Positions 1-9,593 of a stretch of DNA of 40,857 nt are shown piece after piece. Source of the stretch: an uncultured Pelagibacteraceae bacterium (GTDB lineage Bacteria; Pseudomonadota; Alphaproteobacteria; Pelagibacterales; Pelagibacteraceae); contig CACBYC010000012.1 of the NCBI GenBank assembly GCA_902543405.1, positions 1-40,857 of the forward strand, written 5' to 3'. The position numbers and the translations under genes were made by a program. The notes below the pieces were generated by a model that had not been told where the DNA came from, did not search any database, and saw nothing but the letters and a program-made list of their open reading frames with translations. Numbering within the stretch: the stretch's first letter is position 1; every line of letters begins with the position of its first letter.

Positions 1-615
1 AATAATCCTATTGGAATAGATATAAAAAAACCATCTAAAGATACTGTTCCTTTTCATCCGTATATTGTGATTAAAGATGCTTTTGCACTTTTAATTTTTT
101 TATTAATATTTGCTTTCTTTGTATTCTTTTCACCTAATATTCTAGGTCATGCGGACAACTATATTGAAGCAAACCCACTAGTCACACCAGCTCACATTGT
201 TCCTGAATGGTACTTATTACCATTTTATGCAATCTTAAGATCAGTCCCTGATAAACTCCTTGGGGTAATAGCGATGTTTGCTGCAATATTTGTTCTTGTT
301 ATTTTACCTTGGTTAGATACTTCAAAAGTTAGATCAACAGTTTTTAGACCTATATATAAACAGTTCTACTGGTTTTTAGTTGCCGATGTATTAATACTTG
401 GTTATGTAGGAGCAATGCCTGCAGAGGGCCTATACTTATTAATAGCAAGAGTGGCAACAGCCTACTATTTTGCGCATTTTTTAATAATTTTACCTTTTTT
501 AGGCATGAAGGAAAAAACTACTCCATTACCTCTAAGTATAACTGAGCCTGTTTTAGGTGGATCTGTTGATATGGCAATGGCTAAAAATAATTCAGATTTT
601 AAAGAGAAACTGTGA
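1..615 (+). CDS. petB: Cytochrome b of the bc1 complex, C-terminal part (5' truncated by window edge)
   Basis: The reading frame is open from base 1, so the gene begins outside the window. The visible C-terminal part (about 204 residues) begins NNPIGIDIK and continues into [10 protein letters not shown], which matches the loop before the C-terminal helices of cytochrome b (typical NNPTG...PFxPYxxxKD). The Qo-site motif PEWY is present in full ([15 protein letters not shown]), followed by several hydrophobic helices. This subunit carries the two b hemes and the quinone sites of complex III in the inner membrane. It is joined to the cytochrome c1 gene by a 4-base GTGA overlap, the usual petBC arrangement; a Rieske gene would be expected just upstream, outside the window. 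The family is certain; only the length is unknown. Confidence 0.96.
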   Translation, partial: NNPIGIDIKKPSKDTVPFHPYIVIKDAFALLIFLLIFAFFVFFSPNILGHADNYIEANPLVTPAHIVPEWYLLPFYAILRSVPDKLLGVIAMFAAIFVLVILPWLDTSKVRSTVFRPIYKQFYWFLVADVLILGYVGAMPAEGLYLLIARVATAYYFAHFLIILPFLGMKEKTTPLPLSITEPVLGGSVDMAMAKNNSDFKEKL

Positions 616-1397
616 AAATCTTTTTAAAATTAACTTTCTTATTTGTTATAATTTCATCATTAATTTCATCAAGAGCAATTGCTGCTGGTGAACAACAAGA
701 ATTATTAAAAGTTGATTGGTCTTTTAAAAGTTTCTTTGGCAAATTTGATAGAGCCTCCCTTCAGAGAGGATATCAAGTATATACAGAAGTTTGTGCTTCG
801 TGCCATTCACTTAAACATTTAAGTTACAGAAATCTAGCAGAAAAAGGTGGACCAGAATTTACAGAGCTTGAGGCCAAAGCAATTGCCTCAAATTTTGAAG
901 TAACAGATGGACCAAATAGCGATGGAGAAATGTTTGAAAGACCAGCAAAATTATCAGATAAATTTGTAATGCCTTATGCAAATGTTCAGGAAGCAATTGC
1001 AGCAAATGGTGGAGCATATCCTCCAGATATGTCAGTTCTTGTAAAAGCTAGAAAAGGTGGAGCAAATTATATTTATTCTGTCTTAATGGGCTATGATGAG
1101 CCACCCGCAGGCATGGAACTAGATGATGGTGTTTATTACAATAAATATATGTATGGTAATAAAATTAAAATGTCATCTCCTTTAGATGATGACATTGTAG
1201 AGTACGCAGATGGAACAAAAGCAACAGTAGATCAAATGGCTAAGGATGTAACAACATTTTTACAATGGACTGCAGAACCTCACTTAGAAACAAGACACAA
1301 ACTAGGTTTTAGAGTAATAATATATTTATCTGTTTTAACAATTTTAGTTTATTTCAGTATGAAAAAAATCTGGTCACGTATTGAAACGAAAGTTTAA
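612..1397 (+). CDS. petC: Cytochrome c1 of the bc1 complex
   Basis: A 261-residue protein starting at GTG inside the cytochrome b stop codon. Residues 1-25 form a signal peptide (hydrophobic core, cleavage near AIA-A). The heme c site is CASCH at residues 61-65, followed by [10 protein letters not shown], typical of cytochrome c1. The axial Met is probably the one in KIKM (about residue 185), in a cytochrome c1-like [12 protein letters not shown] context. One membrane anchor sits near the C-terminus ([17 protein letters not shown]) with a short basic tail. It carries electrons from the Rieske protein to soluble or membrane cytochrome c on the periplasmic side. Its last 24 bases overlap the 3' end of ychF on the other strand. 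Confidence 0.97.
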   Translation: MKIFLKLTFLFVIISSLISSRAIAAGEQQELLKVDWSFKSFFGKFDRASLQRGYQVYTEVCASCHSLKHLSYRNLAEKGGPEFTELEAKAIASNFEVTDGPNSDGEMFERPAKLSDKFVMPYANVQEAIAANGGAYPPDMSVLVKARKGGANYIYSVLMGYDEPPAGMELDDGVYYNKYMYGNKIKMSSPLDDDIVEYADGTKATVDQMAKDVTTFLQWTAEPHLETRHKLGFRVIIYLSVLTILVYFSMKKIWSRIETKV

Positions 1398-2450
1398 AAT
1401 ATCTCCGTCTTTAACAATATATTCTTTACCTTCCAATCTCATTTTTCCAGCTTCTTTAGATTTTAACCACCCTTGATTATTTAAAAAATCTTCATAAGCA
1501 ATTGTTTCAGCTCTAATAAATCCTTTCTCAAAGTCGGAATGAATTTCACCTGCAGCATTTGGCGCTGTAGACTGCTTTGTAATAGTCCAAGCTCTAGTCT
1601 CTTCTGGTCCAGATGTAAAAAAGGTTTGTAATGATAAAAGTTCGTATCCTTTTCTTATTAATGAATTAAGTCCTGTCTCTGACATATTAAACATTTTCAT
1701 ATAATTTTTTTTTTCATTTTCATCCTCTAATTGGTTTATTTGATTTTCTATATCTGCAGAAATTACCAATGTATTTTTTTCTTTAAATTTTTTTATAAAG
1801 TCCTCAGTATATTTGTTACCTGACTTAATACTTTCCTCATCTACATTGCACACATATAGTTTTGGTTTAGTACTTAGAAGTCCACTATTTTTTAAAAGTT
1901 TTTGATCAAATTCATTTGTGATCAATGCAAAATCACCGTCCTCATCGATTATCTTTTGAGCTTCTTCTAATAATTTAAGCTCTTCAATATCAACATTTTT
2001 TTTATTTTTTTTATCAAGTCTCTTTTGAATTGACTCTAAATCAGCTAACTTCATTTCAGTTTCTATAATCTCTAAATCTCTGACAGGATCAACCGTAGAG
2101 TTAACATTTTGAATGTCATCCGAGTCAAAACATCTGATCATATGAATAATTGCATCAACTTCTCTAATGTGAGATAAGAATTTATTGCCTAATCCTTCCC
2201 CTTTAGAGGCTCCTTTAACAAGACCTGCGATATCAACAAATGAAATTGTTGTGTTTATTTTTTTTTTTGAAGTCGAAATTTCAGCTAGTTTATCAAGTCT
2301 TTCATCCGGAACTGCTACAATGCCAATATTTGGATCAATTGTGCAAAAGGGAAAATTTTCTGCTTGTGCTTTATTAGAGTTTGTTAAAGCGTTAAACAAA
2401 GTAGATTTACCAACATTTGGCAATCCAACGATTCCACATTTAAAACCCAT
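1374..2450 (-). CDS. ychF: Redox-regulated ATPase YchF (Obg-like, OLA1 family)
   Basis: 358 residues, close to the usual 363. The P-loop GLPNVGKST is near the N-terminus, and the switch motif DIAGLVKGASKGEGLGNKFL is typical of YchF. The nucleotide-specificity motif reads NVDE rather than the GTPase NKxD, as known for this family, which prefers ATP. A coiled-coil insertion lies in the middle (about residues 130-165, Lys/Glu rich), and a TGS domain closes the protein. The family binds ribosomes and responds to oxidative stress. It directly abuts pth (stop TAA followed at once by ATG), a pairing conserved in many proteobacteria, so it is the last gene of the lgt-to-ychF run. Confidence 0.96.
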   Translation of the reverse strand: MGFKCGIVGLPNVGKSTLFNALTNSNKAQAENFPFCTIDPNIGIVAVPDERLDKLAEISTSKKKINTTISFVDIAGLVKGASKGEGLGNKFLSHIREVDAIIHMIRCFDSDDIQNVNSTVDPVRDLEIIETEMKLADLESIQKRLDKKNKKNVDIEELKLLEEAQKIIDEDGDFALITNEFDQKLLKNSGLLSTKPKLYVCNVDEESIKSGNKYTEDFIKKFKEKNTLVISADIENQINQLEDENEKKNYMKMFNMSETGLNSLIRKGYELLSLQTFFTSGPEETRAWTITKQSTAPNAAGEIHSDFEKGFIRAETIAYEDFLNNQGWLKSKEAGKMRLEGKEYIVKDGDILNFRFNT

Positions 2451-3011
2451 TTAATTGTTGTTAACAGTACTAGAAAATAAATCTAATTTTTTATCAATTA
2501 ATATAGTTAAAGACTCAATTATATTACTTGTTATAGAGTCCAAATGAACTTGTTCATCCTCATTAAAGTCGTTTAGCACATAATCAGAAACAGATATTTT
2601 ATTTTCTGGCTTTCCTATGCCAATACGAACTCTCGAATATTCCTTGCCTATAAATTTGTCAATTGATGCTATTCCATTGTGACCTGCACTTGATCCACCA
2701 AACTTTGCTTTAATTTTTCCAAATTCAATATCTAGATCATCATGAAATACAATCACATCTTCTGCATCTATTTTGAAGTATTCAAGTAGCTCTCTAATAC
2801 AAATTCCTGAATTATTCATAAATGTGAGAGGTTTAATTGCATAAATTTTCTTATCACCAATATTTCCAGTAGTTAATAATCCCTTAAACTTTGGTTTTTG
2901 CTTAGACAATCCAAATTTTTGATTAATTGCATCCACAATCTTAAAACCAATGTTATGTCTATTATTTTGACTATTAGGAGTCGGATTTCCTAAACCTACA
3001 AGTAACAACAT
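2451..3011 (-). CDS. pth: Peptidyl-tRNA hydrolase
   Basis: 186 residues, the normal size. The N-terminus LLLVGLGNPTPNSQNNRHNIG carries the substrate-binding Asn9 and catalytic His19. The HDDLD motif supplies the Asp that orients the His, and GGSSAGHNG is the second Pth signature with its conserved Asn. The enzyme cleaves the ester bond of peptidyl-tRNAs released early from ribosomes so the tRNA can be reused. It lies between rplY and ychF; the rplY-pth-ychF order is common in proteobacteria and suggests one translation-related transcript. Confidence 0.97.
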   Translation of the reverse strand: MLLLVGLGNPTPNSQNNRHNIGFKIVDAINQKFGLSKQKPKFKGLLTTGNIGDKKIYAIKPLTFMNNSGICIRELLEYFKIDAEDVIVFHDDLDIEFGKIKAKFGGSSAGHNGIASIDKFIGKEYSRVRIGIGKPENKISVSDYVLNDFNEDEQVHLDSITSNIIESLTILIDKKLDLFSSTVNNN

Positions 3012-3047
3012 TTCAAATTAAATCTGGAAAAAAAATTTCACTATTTA

Positions 3048-3764
3048 TTATTTTTTATCTGATGAAGATTTGTCCTCTTCTTTAGCTTTTTCACCCTCAG
3101 CCTTATCACCATCAGTTGAAGTTTTATCACCACCTTCTGCAGCTGCCTCAGCTCCTTCGGTAGCCTCACCTTCTGCTGCCTCTGATGGTTTTTCTGGCTC
3201 TTTAACTACAGTAGGTGCAGCAACTGTTGCAATTACAAAGTCTCTCCCTTGTATCGTAGGGGTTACATTTTCAGGTAAATTAATTGATGAAATTTTTATA
3301 CTTGTACCAATATCTAAGCCTTCTAAATCTACAACTAGCTCAGTTGGAATATTTTCTGCTGGACATCTCAGTTCTACCTTACGTCTTACTATATTTAATA
3401 CACCTCCACGTTTAAGTCCTGGTGATAGTTCATTGTTTATAAATTTCACAGGTATCTCTAAAATAATTTTTCCACCTTTAACAATTCTCATTAAGTCGAA
3501 ATGAATAGGCTCATCTGTGACAGTGTCAAAATCAATATTTCTTGTTAAAACCTTTTGTTCTTTCCCATCTAAATTAATAGAAATTACATTAGACAAAAAA
3601 TTTTCTTTATTTATTAAATTTTTCAACTCTTTGGTTGTAATTGAGATCTTTTCATTTGGCTGTTCTCCACCATAAACTATACCTGGAACATTACCTTTAC
3701 TTCTCAAGTCGTTCACTTGGCCTTTAGTTTTAGTATCCCTTATTGTAGCTTGTATTGTGCTCAT
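3048..3764 (-). CDS. rplY: 50S ribosomal protein L25 (general stress protein CTC, long form)
   Basis: 238 residues. The N-terminal 5S-rRNA-binding domain shows the L25 signature RSKGNVPGIVYGG, followed by the C-terminal TL5/CTC beta domain (about residues 100-185; PVKFINNELSPGLKRGGVLN). The last 50 or so residues are a low-complexity tail of Glu, Ala, Gly, Lys and Asp, as seen in many alphaproteobacterial L25 proteins and probably disordered. The tail has more G and C than its surroundings because of its Ala/Gly codons, not obviously from transfer. It sits between prs and pth. Confidence 0.95.
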   Translation of the reverse strand: MSTIQATIRDTKTKGQVNDLRSKGNVPGIVYGGEQPNEKISITTKELKNLINKENFLSNVISINLDGKEQKVLTRNIDFDTVTDEPIHFDLMRIVKGGKIILEIPVKFINNELSPGLKRGGVLNIVRRKVELRCPAENIPTELVVDLEGLDIGTSIKISSINLPENVTPTIQGRDFVIATVAAPTVVKEPEKPSEAAEGEATEGAEAAAEGGDKTSTDGDKAEGEKAKEEDKSSSDKK

Positions 3765-3806
3765 AAAAAGCTGGTTTTTAACCGAAGTTTATTAATTTTA
3801 CAAGGT

Positions 3807-4739
3807 TTATTTAAACAGATCCGAGACAGATGTTGAATTAGAAATCCTTTTTATAGCTTCAGCCAACAATATTGATATTGATAATACTTCAATATTTCTT
3901 ACTTTTTTTAATTTGTCTGAACTGTCTATACTATCTGTAATAACTAAATTTTTAATTTTTGAATTCTTTATCTTTTTAACTGCATCACCACTAAAAACAC
4001 CATGAGTTGCATATACATGAACTTCTTTTGCACCTCTTTTTAATAAAGCATCCGCCGCATTAACAATTGTTCCTCCAGAATCAATTATATCATCAGTTAA
4101 AATACAAATTTTGTTTTTAACATTTCCAATGACATTCATAACTTGTGACTTTCCAGGACTAGGTCTCCTTTTGTCAACTATTGCTAAACCTACATCTAAT
4201 TTTTTACCTAAAGCTCTTGCTCTTTCAACTCCTCCAACATCAGGTGCAACACAAATTATATTATTACTTTTAATTTTCCTTTTAATATGCTTAGCAAAGA
4301 TTGGGGTAGCAAAAAGGTTATCAACTGGTATATCAAAAAAACCTTGAATTTGTCCTGCGTGTAAATCTACTGTTACTACTCTGTCAGCTCCTGCATTTGT
4401 AATTAAGTTGGAGACTAATTTTGCAGAAATAGAAGTTCTTGGAACAACTTTACGATCTTGTCTTGCATATCCAAAATATGGAATTACTGCAGTGATATTT
4501 TTTGCGGATGATCTTTTAAGTGCATCTATACAAAGAAGCAATTCCATTAAATTATCATTTGCAGGCGAGGACACTGATTGGATTATAAAAATACTGTTAC
4601 CTCGTATATTTTCGTTAATTTCAATATAGATCTCACCATCTGCAAATTTTCTAATACTGGTATTTACTAATTTATTTTTTAGATTTTTTGAAATTTTATT
4701 ACTTAGCTGTTTATTGCTATTTCCAGTGAGAATCTTCAT
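3807..4739 (-). CDS. prs: Ribose-phosphate pyrophosphokinase (PRPP synthase)
   Basis: 310 residues, standard class I length. Seen in order: the N-terminal [24 protein letters not shown]; the ATP/flexible-loop region [18 protein letters not shown]; the metal-binding signature [19 protein letters not shown]; and the PRPP-binding loop [14 protein letters not shown]. The enzyme makes PRPP from ribose 5-phosphate and ATP for purine, pyrimidine, His, Trp and NAD synthesis. It is read between pgeF (14 bp upstream) and rplY. The prs-rplY-pth-ychF order is widely conserved. Confidence 0.97.
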   Translation of the reverse strand: MKILTGNSNKQLSNKISKNLKNKLVNTSIRKFADGEIYIEINENIRGNSIFIIQSVSSPANDNLMELLLCIDALKRSSAKNITAVIPYFGYARQDRKVVPRTSISAKLVSNLITNAGADRVVTVDLHAGQIQGFFDIPVDNLFATPIFAKHIKRKIKSNNIICVAPDVGGVERARALGKKLDVGLAIVDKRRPSPGKSQVMNVIGNVKNKICILTDDIIDSGGTIVNAADALLKRGAKEVHVYATHGVFSGDAVKKIKNSKIKNLVITDSIDSSDKLKKVRNIEVLSISILLAEAIKRISNSTSVSDLFK

Positions 4740-4753
4740 TTTTTGAGAACAAT

Positions 4754-5506
4754 CTATTTAATCATAATTACAGAAATATTTCTACCATAATCATTTAATT
4801 TTTTCTTAATTGATCTCCTTGCACTGAAAAAGTTGTTACTTAATAAATATGTATCTTTTTTGACAATTTCTATGTTTTTAACACCAAATTTCATAAGTTG
4901 CTCCTTAATATAATCTTTTAAACTGAAATATATTTTATTTCTTTTGGTTTTAAAAAATTTTTTATTAGATCTTTCTTGTTTAATAAATTTATCCAAGAAA
5001 TCATTTCTTACCTCATAGTTATTTTTTCCTATACAAGGTCCAATTACAACTATTAAATCGTTAACATTACAACCACTCGACTTAAATTTTCTTAATGTAG
5101 TGGATACTATTTTTTTGTACGCTCCCTTCCATCCAGCATGTAGGACACTAATTAAATTTTTAACTGGGTCATATATAAACACTGGAGCACAATCAGCTGT
5201 CAAAATTCCTAAAGCGATACCTTTTTTATTTGTTATTAATGAGTCACCTTTTAATTTTTTCTTTGGAATTTTACTTATTTTATAAACATTATTACTGTGA
5301 ATTTGATCTAACAATACGAGATTATTTTTATTACAGCCAATTTTTTTGCAAACTTTCTCTATATTTTTCTTAACATCTCTAATTTTATCATCAGATCCTA
5401 AGCCACAATTTAAACCTTTATAAATACCTTTTGAGACACCTCCAATTCGGTTAAAAAACCCATGTCTTATCATTTTAAATTTAGAGAGTTTTTTTGATTT
5501 AAACAT
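4754..5506 (-). CDS. pgeF: Peptidoglycan editing factor PgeF (YfiH/laccase-domain, purine nucleoside phosphorylase-like)
   Basis: 250 residues. The family motifs are clear: the N-terminal [19 protein letters not shown], then [19 protein letters not shown] and [13 protein letters not shown]. These supply the conserved His-Cys-His set that binds zinc at the active site (His in QIHS, Cys in TADC, His in LHAGW). Family members were once called polyphenol oxidases. Later work assigns peptidoglycan quality control (removal of wrongly inserted L-Ser) and purine nucleoside cleavage. Its ATG shares one base with the stop codon of the upstream methyltransferase gene (TAATG), so translation is probably coupled. 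Confidence 0.92.
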   Translation of the reverse strand: MFKSKKLSKFKMIRHGFFNRIGGVSKGIYKGLNCGLGSDDKIRDVKKNIEKVCKKIGCNKNNLVLLDQIHSNNVYKISKIPKKKLKGDSLITNKKGIALGILTADCAPVFIYDPVKNLISVLHAGWKGAYKKIVSTTLRKFKSSGCNVNDLIVVIGPCIGKNNYEVRNDFLDKFIKQERSNKKFFKTKRNKIYFSLKDYIKEQLMKFGVKNIEIVKKDTYLLSNNFFSARRSIKKKLNDYGRNISVIMIK

Positions 5507-6588
5507 TATTCAAAGCCAAAAAAATTATTATTTTTATTTTTGTATCCAAAAATTACTTTAAAGAGGCTACCCATTTGTTTTTCTTCTAGTAGCCGAGACA
5601 AAGTTTCTTTCATATATTTCTGCTCTTCATTAGTCTTTTTTTTCTCTAAAATATGTGCTCTTTCAATTATACCCATTCTTTCTAGAAAAAACCTTTGAGT
5701 GACTACTTTTTTTACTTTAAGATTATTCTTAAGGAAATACTCTTTTAATAAATTAAAATTTACTAGTGAAGTTATATCTGCTTTGCCAAGATTTTTTAAC
5801 ATTATCTCGTTTGAAATTTTTTTATTACCCATCACTGCCTGAATGGTATTTGAGTTATTATTATTCAAATAACCATAATCTATAAGTAAAATACCACCAG
5901 AAAGTTTATTGATTTTCTTTATTATTGGATTTAACTCCATTAATCCCTTTTTAGGAAATTCAATAAATCTAAGTTTTTTTAATGTTCCAAAAGTCATTAT
6001 TTGAGCAACATCTTTTTTGTTACTTCTTATGAACTTTTCAATAATATCAAAATTGTCTTTAACTGAATAACATTTTTCAAATAACTCATTATTTATATTC
6101 GAAAACTGTTTAATTGGTATTGCATCAAAAAACTCGTTACCAAAAAAAATAACTGGTCCCTTTTTTATTGAGTTAAAGTTTTTGATCCATTTAATTCGTT
6201 TATTATCTATATTTTGCTTTTGTAATCTTTTTAAAAATAAACTTTTCTCATATAAGTAAATCTTTATAGCTTTATTTAATTCTGGAAACTTTTTTAATGT
6301 ACTGATTATAACTTTAGTTAAACTTCCATCTCCTGGCCCAAGTTCTACAAAATTAAATATTTTAGGTTTATCCATTTTTTCCCAGGCAGAAATCAACCAT
6401 ATACATATAATTTCTGAAAATAAATTTGAAATAGTAGGGGATGTTATAAAATCTCCATTTTTACCAAATGGATCTTTGCTAGAATAATAACCTATCTCGG
6501 GTTCATATAGCATTTTTTCAATAAAATCATCAACTGGCAAAGGTTTTTTTGAAGTAATTTTAAATTTTTTAAGATTTAGTTTCATCAT
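5506..6588 (-). CDS. SAM-dependent methyltransferase of the MidA/NDUFAF7 family
   Basis: 360 residues. The N-terminal block is typical of the family (LPVDDFIEKMLYEPEIGYYSS then DPFGKNGDFITSPTIS). The SAM-binding glycine motif follows as FVELGPGDGSLTKVI, with GNEFFDAIPIKQF and LLIDYGY later. In mitochondria the homologue NDUFAF7 dimethylates an arginine of a complex I subunit; the bacterial role is inferred to be protein arginine methylation linked to respiratory complexes. Two ATG codons stand in tandem at the start, the first overlapping lgt by 20 bases. The lgt-midA-pgeF order is common in alphaproteobacteria. Confidence 0.9.
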   Translation of the reverse strand: MMKLNLKKFKITSKKPLPVDDFIEKMLYEPEIGYYSSKDPFGKNGDFITSPTISNLFSEIICIWLISAWEKMDKPKIFNFVELGPGDGSLTKVIISTLKKFPELNKAIKIYLYEKSLFLKRLQKQNIDNKRIKWIKNFNSIKKGPVIFFGNEFFDAIPIKQFSNINNELFEKCYSVKDNFDIIEKFIRSNKKDVAQIMTFGTLKKLRFIEFPKKGLMELNPIIKKINKLSGGILLIDYGYLNNNNSNTIQAVMGNKKISNEIMLKNLGKADITSLVNFNLLKEYFLKNNLKVKKVVTQRFFLERMGIIERAHILEKKKTNEEQKYMKETLSRLLEEKQMGSLFKVIFGYKNKNNNFFGFE

Positions 6589-7345
6589 TTCTTTTAAAAT
6601 AAATTAAAAACCCAATTAAAATCATTATGACACTTAGAAGTATTCCCATACTTACATTTCCAAATAAATATCCAATTTGTATATCTGGTTCTCTAAAAAT
6701 TTCAGAAGTAATTCTAAAGCATCCATAAAGTATTAAGAACATTATAGAGCAGGTTCCAATTTTATAATTTTTATTAAAAAAAATTAAATTCATTAGAATA
6801 AATAAAATAATACCTTCTAAAAATGCTTCGTATAATTGAGAAGGATGTCTTAATTTATTGTCGTAGTTTGGAAAAAAAACTCCCCAATCAGAATTTGTAA
6901 CTTTTCCAACTAATTCTCCATTTATAAAGTTTGAAATCCTACCAAAGAAAATGCCTATTGGTGCTGTGATAGATACTAAATCTAAAAAAATATAAACATC
7001 TCTCTTATTTTTTTTTGAAAATAAATAACTAGTAATAATTAAACCCATTAAACCACCATGAAATGACATGCCACCATTCCATATCATAAAAATTTCAATC
7101 GGATTTTTCAGAAAATAGGGAAAATTGTAAAAAATTACATACCCCAGCCTTCCTCCAATGATAATTCCTATTATTAAATATGAAATATAATCTTCAAATA
7201 ATTCTTTAATAATATTGTCTTTAATTAGTATTTTTTTACAATAAAGCCAGCCGAAAATAATCCCAAAAATGTATGCTAGTGAATACCACCTAATGCTTAA
7301 AGAGAATATTTCAAAAGCTACTGGGTCAAAATTATTAGTAAACAT
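6569..7345 (-). CDS. lgt: Prolipoprotein diacylglyceryl transferase
   Basis: 258 residues with about seven hydrophobic helices. Family motifs are GGRLGYVIFYN, the highly conserved GGMSFHGGLMG, GRISNFINGELVGK and HPSQLYEA. It transfers diacylglycerol from phosphatidylglycerol to the lipobox Cys of prolipoproteins at the inner membrane. It is the first gene of the minus-strand run ending at ychF and is divergent from the ubiK-like gene, with about 50 bp between them to hold both promoters. Phosphatidylglycerol is made through pgsA, also in this window. Confidence 0.96.
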   Translation of the reverse strand: MFTNNFDPVAFEIFSLSIRWYSLAYIFGIIFGWLYCKKILIKDNIIKELFEDYISYLIIGIIIGGRLGYVIFYNFPYFLKNPIEIFMIWNGGMSFHGGLMGLIITSYLFSKKNKRDVYIFLDLVSITAPIGIFFGRISNFINGELVGKVTNSDWGVFFPNYDNKLRHPSQLYEAFLEGIILFILMNLIFFNKNYKIGTCSIMFLILYGCFRITSEIFREPDIQIGYLFGNVSMGILLSVIMILIGFLIYFKRNDETKS

Positions 7346-7395
7346 TTGTAAAATTTATTATAAGCTATTAAACATAATTCTAGTAAATAATTATT

Positions 7396-7638
7396 ATGTC
7401 AAAATCAAGATTCGTATTCGATAAATTTGCAAAACTAATCGAACAAGGTCTGATTAATTACAAGGATGTATCTGATGAAATAATCTCAATATTAAAATCA
7501 AAAAGAGATGAAATTATATTTAAAATGAAAATAGCAAGTAAAGAGGAAGTAGATATTTTGAATAAGAGAATTAGCAAACTTGAAGAAATGCTAAATGAGA
7601 AAAAAAAAAGAAAAAAAACTAGTAAGGTAAAGAAATAG
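7396..7638 (+). CDS. UbiK/YqiC-like accessory factor (BMFP domain)
   Basis: An 80-residue protein matching the small YqiC/BMFP family. It has an amphipathic N-terminal helix (FVFDKFAKLIEQGL), a middle helix starting near a conserved-type DEIISILKSKRDE, and a C-terminal coiled coil (EEVDILNKRISKLEEMLNE) ending in a very Lys-rich tail. The Salmonella/E. coli homologue UbiK trimerises, binds lipids and helps aerobic ubiquinone synthesis. Placement beside lgt is typical in alphaproteobacteria. Its last 20 bases overlap the 3' end of the kinase gene on the opposite strand. The family call is fairly firm; the ubiquinone role is by homology only. Confidence 0.78.
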   Translation: MSKSRFVFDKFAKLIEQGLINYKDVSDEIISILKSKRDEIIFKMKIASKEEVDILNKRISKLEEMLNEKKKRKKTSKVKK

Positions 7639-8935
7639 TAACCTTCAGCCCACCCAATTTTGACTTATTAAACTCAATATCTCCTCCATGAGACTTTATA
7701 ATATCAGATGATATTGATAAACCTAAACCAACACTTGATTTAGATTCAGACCTACTTTTATCTATTTTATAGAATGGTTTAGTAATGTTACTAAATTCTG
7801 ATTTATCTACACCAGGACCGTCATCATCAATTGATAAAATAATTGTTAAATTTTTTGTTTCTAAATTTACTAATATTTTTTCTGCATATTTAACAGAATT
7901 CTCTAGTAAATTATTGATGCATCTCGTGATTAAATTTTTTCTTCCATTGAAATAGACTTTTTTCTTAATTTTTTTGTCAATATTATTATTTTCATAACGT
8001 GAAATTATTTCATCTATAAGTTCAGAAATATCAAAGGTTTCAGTTTTATCTTTTGCACCTGTACTTGCAAATTGAAGATATTCATTTAGCATCTTTTCCA
8101 TTTCATCAACGTCCTTTGAGATTTTTTCTGATAAACTTTTATCTTTGATAACAGCAAGCTGTAGTTTTATTCTGGTAAGAGGTGTTCTTAAATCATGACT
8201 AATGCCAGATAACATTTCAGATCTTTGGTTTAGATGCCTTTGGATTCTTTTTCTCATCTTCTCAAATTCCAGACCTGCTTTTCTTATTTCCAAAGCTCCT
8301 GATGGTCTAAACTCCTCAATATCTTCACCTCTACCAAATCTTTCAGATGCTTGTGCAAGTTTAGTAATTGGTCTTGTTTGATTCTTTAGGAAAATCATTG
8401 CTACTGCTATCATTAAAATTGCAGGAACTGTTATCCAAAAGGCAAATATCCTAATAGAGGATGCTTGAATTCTTTCTTTTGGAAAAAATATTTGCAAAAC
8501 TCCGTCTCTAAATTTTATTCTTAAGTCTACAACTTCCTTGTATGAAATTGTATTAAACCAATGTTCGCCAATTTTCGGTTTCAATTCTCTTCTTAATGTC
8601 CTATCCATTGGACTAAACCATCTTTCAACTTTTATATCTGGCAGTTTTTCATTATCTAAAAACCTAACAGAAAAGCTAAAATTTTTATTGTAAAGGTCTG
8701 TAACTATTTTTTTATTATATTCACTCTCATTGTCATAAATATCAATAATAGTTACTATTTCGCTCACAAGAGCTCTTGTTAAGCCTTTATTTGTTTTAAT
8801 CCATAAACTGTCAAAAAAAACTAGCGATATAGTGATTTGTAATATCAGTATTGGGACTGCTACAATTAGCAATCCTCTATAAAATAATCTTTTGGGTAAG
8901 ATATTTTTTAAAAATTTATTCAATCCAAAGAACAT
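7619..8935 (-). CDS. EnvZ-type sensor histidine kinase
   Basis: 438 residues from the chosen start. It has two membrane helices (about residues 15-40 and 155-180) flanking a periplasmic domain of roughly 115 residues. A HAMP linker follows (RPITKLAQASERFGRGEDI), then the HisKA H-box GISHDLRTPLTRIKLQL with the phospho-His, and the HATPase motifs NLLENSVKYA (N), DDGPGV (G1) and GLGLSI (G2). The reading frame continues upstream to 8989, but the ATG at 8935 is preceded by a strong ribosome site (GAGGAGAAGGGT), so I place the start there. It then overlaps the response regulator gene by 20 bases. The signal sensed cannot be told. Confidence 0.93.
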   Translation of the reverse strand: MFFGLNKFLKNILPKRLFYRGLLIVAVPILILQITISLVFFDSLWIKTNKGLTRALVSEIVTIIDIYDNESEYNKKIVTDLYNKNFSFSVRFLDNEKLPDIKVERWFSPMDRTLRRELKPKIGEHWFNTISYKEVVDLRIKFRDGVLQIFFPKERIQASSIRIFAFWITVPAILMIAVAMIFLKNQTRPITKLAQASERFGRGEDIEEFRPSGALEIRKAGLEFEKMRKRIQRHLNQRSEMLSGISHDLRTPLTRIKLQLAVIKDKSLSEKISKDVDEMEKMLNEYLQFASTGAKDKTETFDISELIDEIISRYENNNIDKKIKKKVYFNGRKNLITRCINNLLENSVKYAEKILVNLETKNLTIILSIDDDGPGVDKSEFSNITKPFYKIDKSRSESKSSVGLGLSISSDIIKSHGGDIEFNKSKLGGLKVTISLPY

Positions 8936-9593
8936 ACCCTTCTCCTCTAATAGTTTGTAAGTATTTTGGGCTTTTTGGGGTTTCTTCAATTTTTTTTCTT
9001 AATCTAGTAACAATAACATCTATAGATCTTTCTTTATTAAGATCTATTAAACTTGCAATTTCATCTCTTTTGAAGATTTTACCAGGAGAATTTATCATTT
9101 TTTCTAAAATTAGTTTTTCAGTATTATTTATTTTTAGTCTTTGATCATTTTTGAAGATAAATAGCTTTTTAAGGTCTATTTTTATATTGCCGAATTCAAT
9201 AACTCTTTTTATTTCTAAAGATTTAGTTTTATTTAAAATATTATTTATTCTTAAAATTAATTCTTTTGGTTCAAAAGGTTTTGTTAAATAATCGTCTGCA
9301 CCTATTTCAAGACCTTCAATTCTTTCAGATGGTTCTCCTTTGGCTGTTAGTAATAAAATTGGCGTATTAATTTTTTTTTTATTATCTTGAGTAAACTCTA
9401 AACCAGTTTTTCCTGGCATCATTATATCTAGCACTATTAAGTCAAATTTAATAATTTTAGTCTTTTCAAAAGCATCATTTGAGTCTTTGGCAGTTGAAAC
9501 AAGATAATTATTTTGATTTAAGTATTCTTTTACTAAATCTCTTATTCTATCATCATCATCTACAATTAATATATGCGCTTTAAAGTTTTTCAT
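8916..9593 (-). CDS. petR: OmpR-family response regulator (PetR-like)
   Basis: 225 residues. The receiver domain has the acidic cluster VDDDD near the N-terminus, the phospho-acceptor Asp in DLIVLDIMMPG, Thr in LLLTAKGE, and Lys in DYLTKPFEPKEL. A winged-helix DNA-binding domain follows, ending RSIDVIVTRLRKKIEETPK and YLQTIRGEGYVLW. The gene starts 14 bases inside the marR-like gene and overlaps the kinase gene downstream. A MarR-type gene followed by an OmpR-type regulator resembles petP-petR of Rhodobacter capsulatus, which is needed for cytochrome bc1 expression, so the symbol is given on context. Plain OmpR-type is the safe call. Confidence 0.9.
   Translation of the reverse strand: MKNFKAHILIVDDDDRIRDLVKEYLNQNNYLVSTAKDSNDAFEKTKIIKFDLIVLDIMMPGKTGLEFTQDNKKKINTPILLLTAKGEPSERIEGLEIGADDYLTKPFEPKELILRINNILNKTKSLEIKRVIEFGNIKIDLKKLFIFKNDQRLKINNTEKLILEKMINSPGKIFKRDEIASLIDLNKERSIDVIVTRLRKKIEETPKSPKYLQTIRGEGYVLWIE

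Noticed and set aside
2185-2454. 89-codon open frame opposite ychF
   Set aside because: Its sequence mirrors the well-conserved P-loop and switch region of YchF on the other strand; no independent support.
3070-3504. 144-codon Ser/Ala-rich open frame opposite rplY
   Set aside because: It is the reverse reading of the low-complexity acidic tail and core of L25, with no family motifs and no start context.
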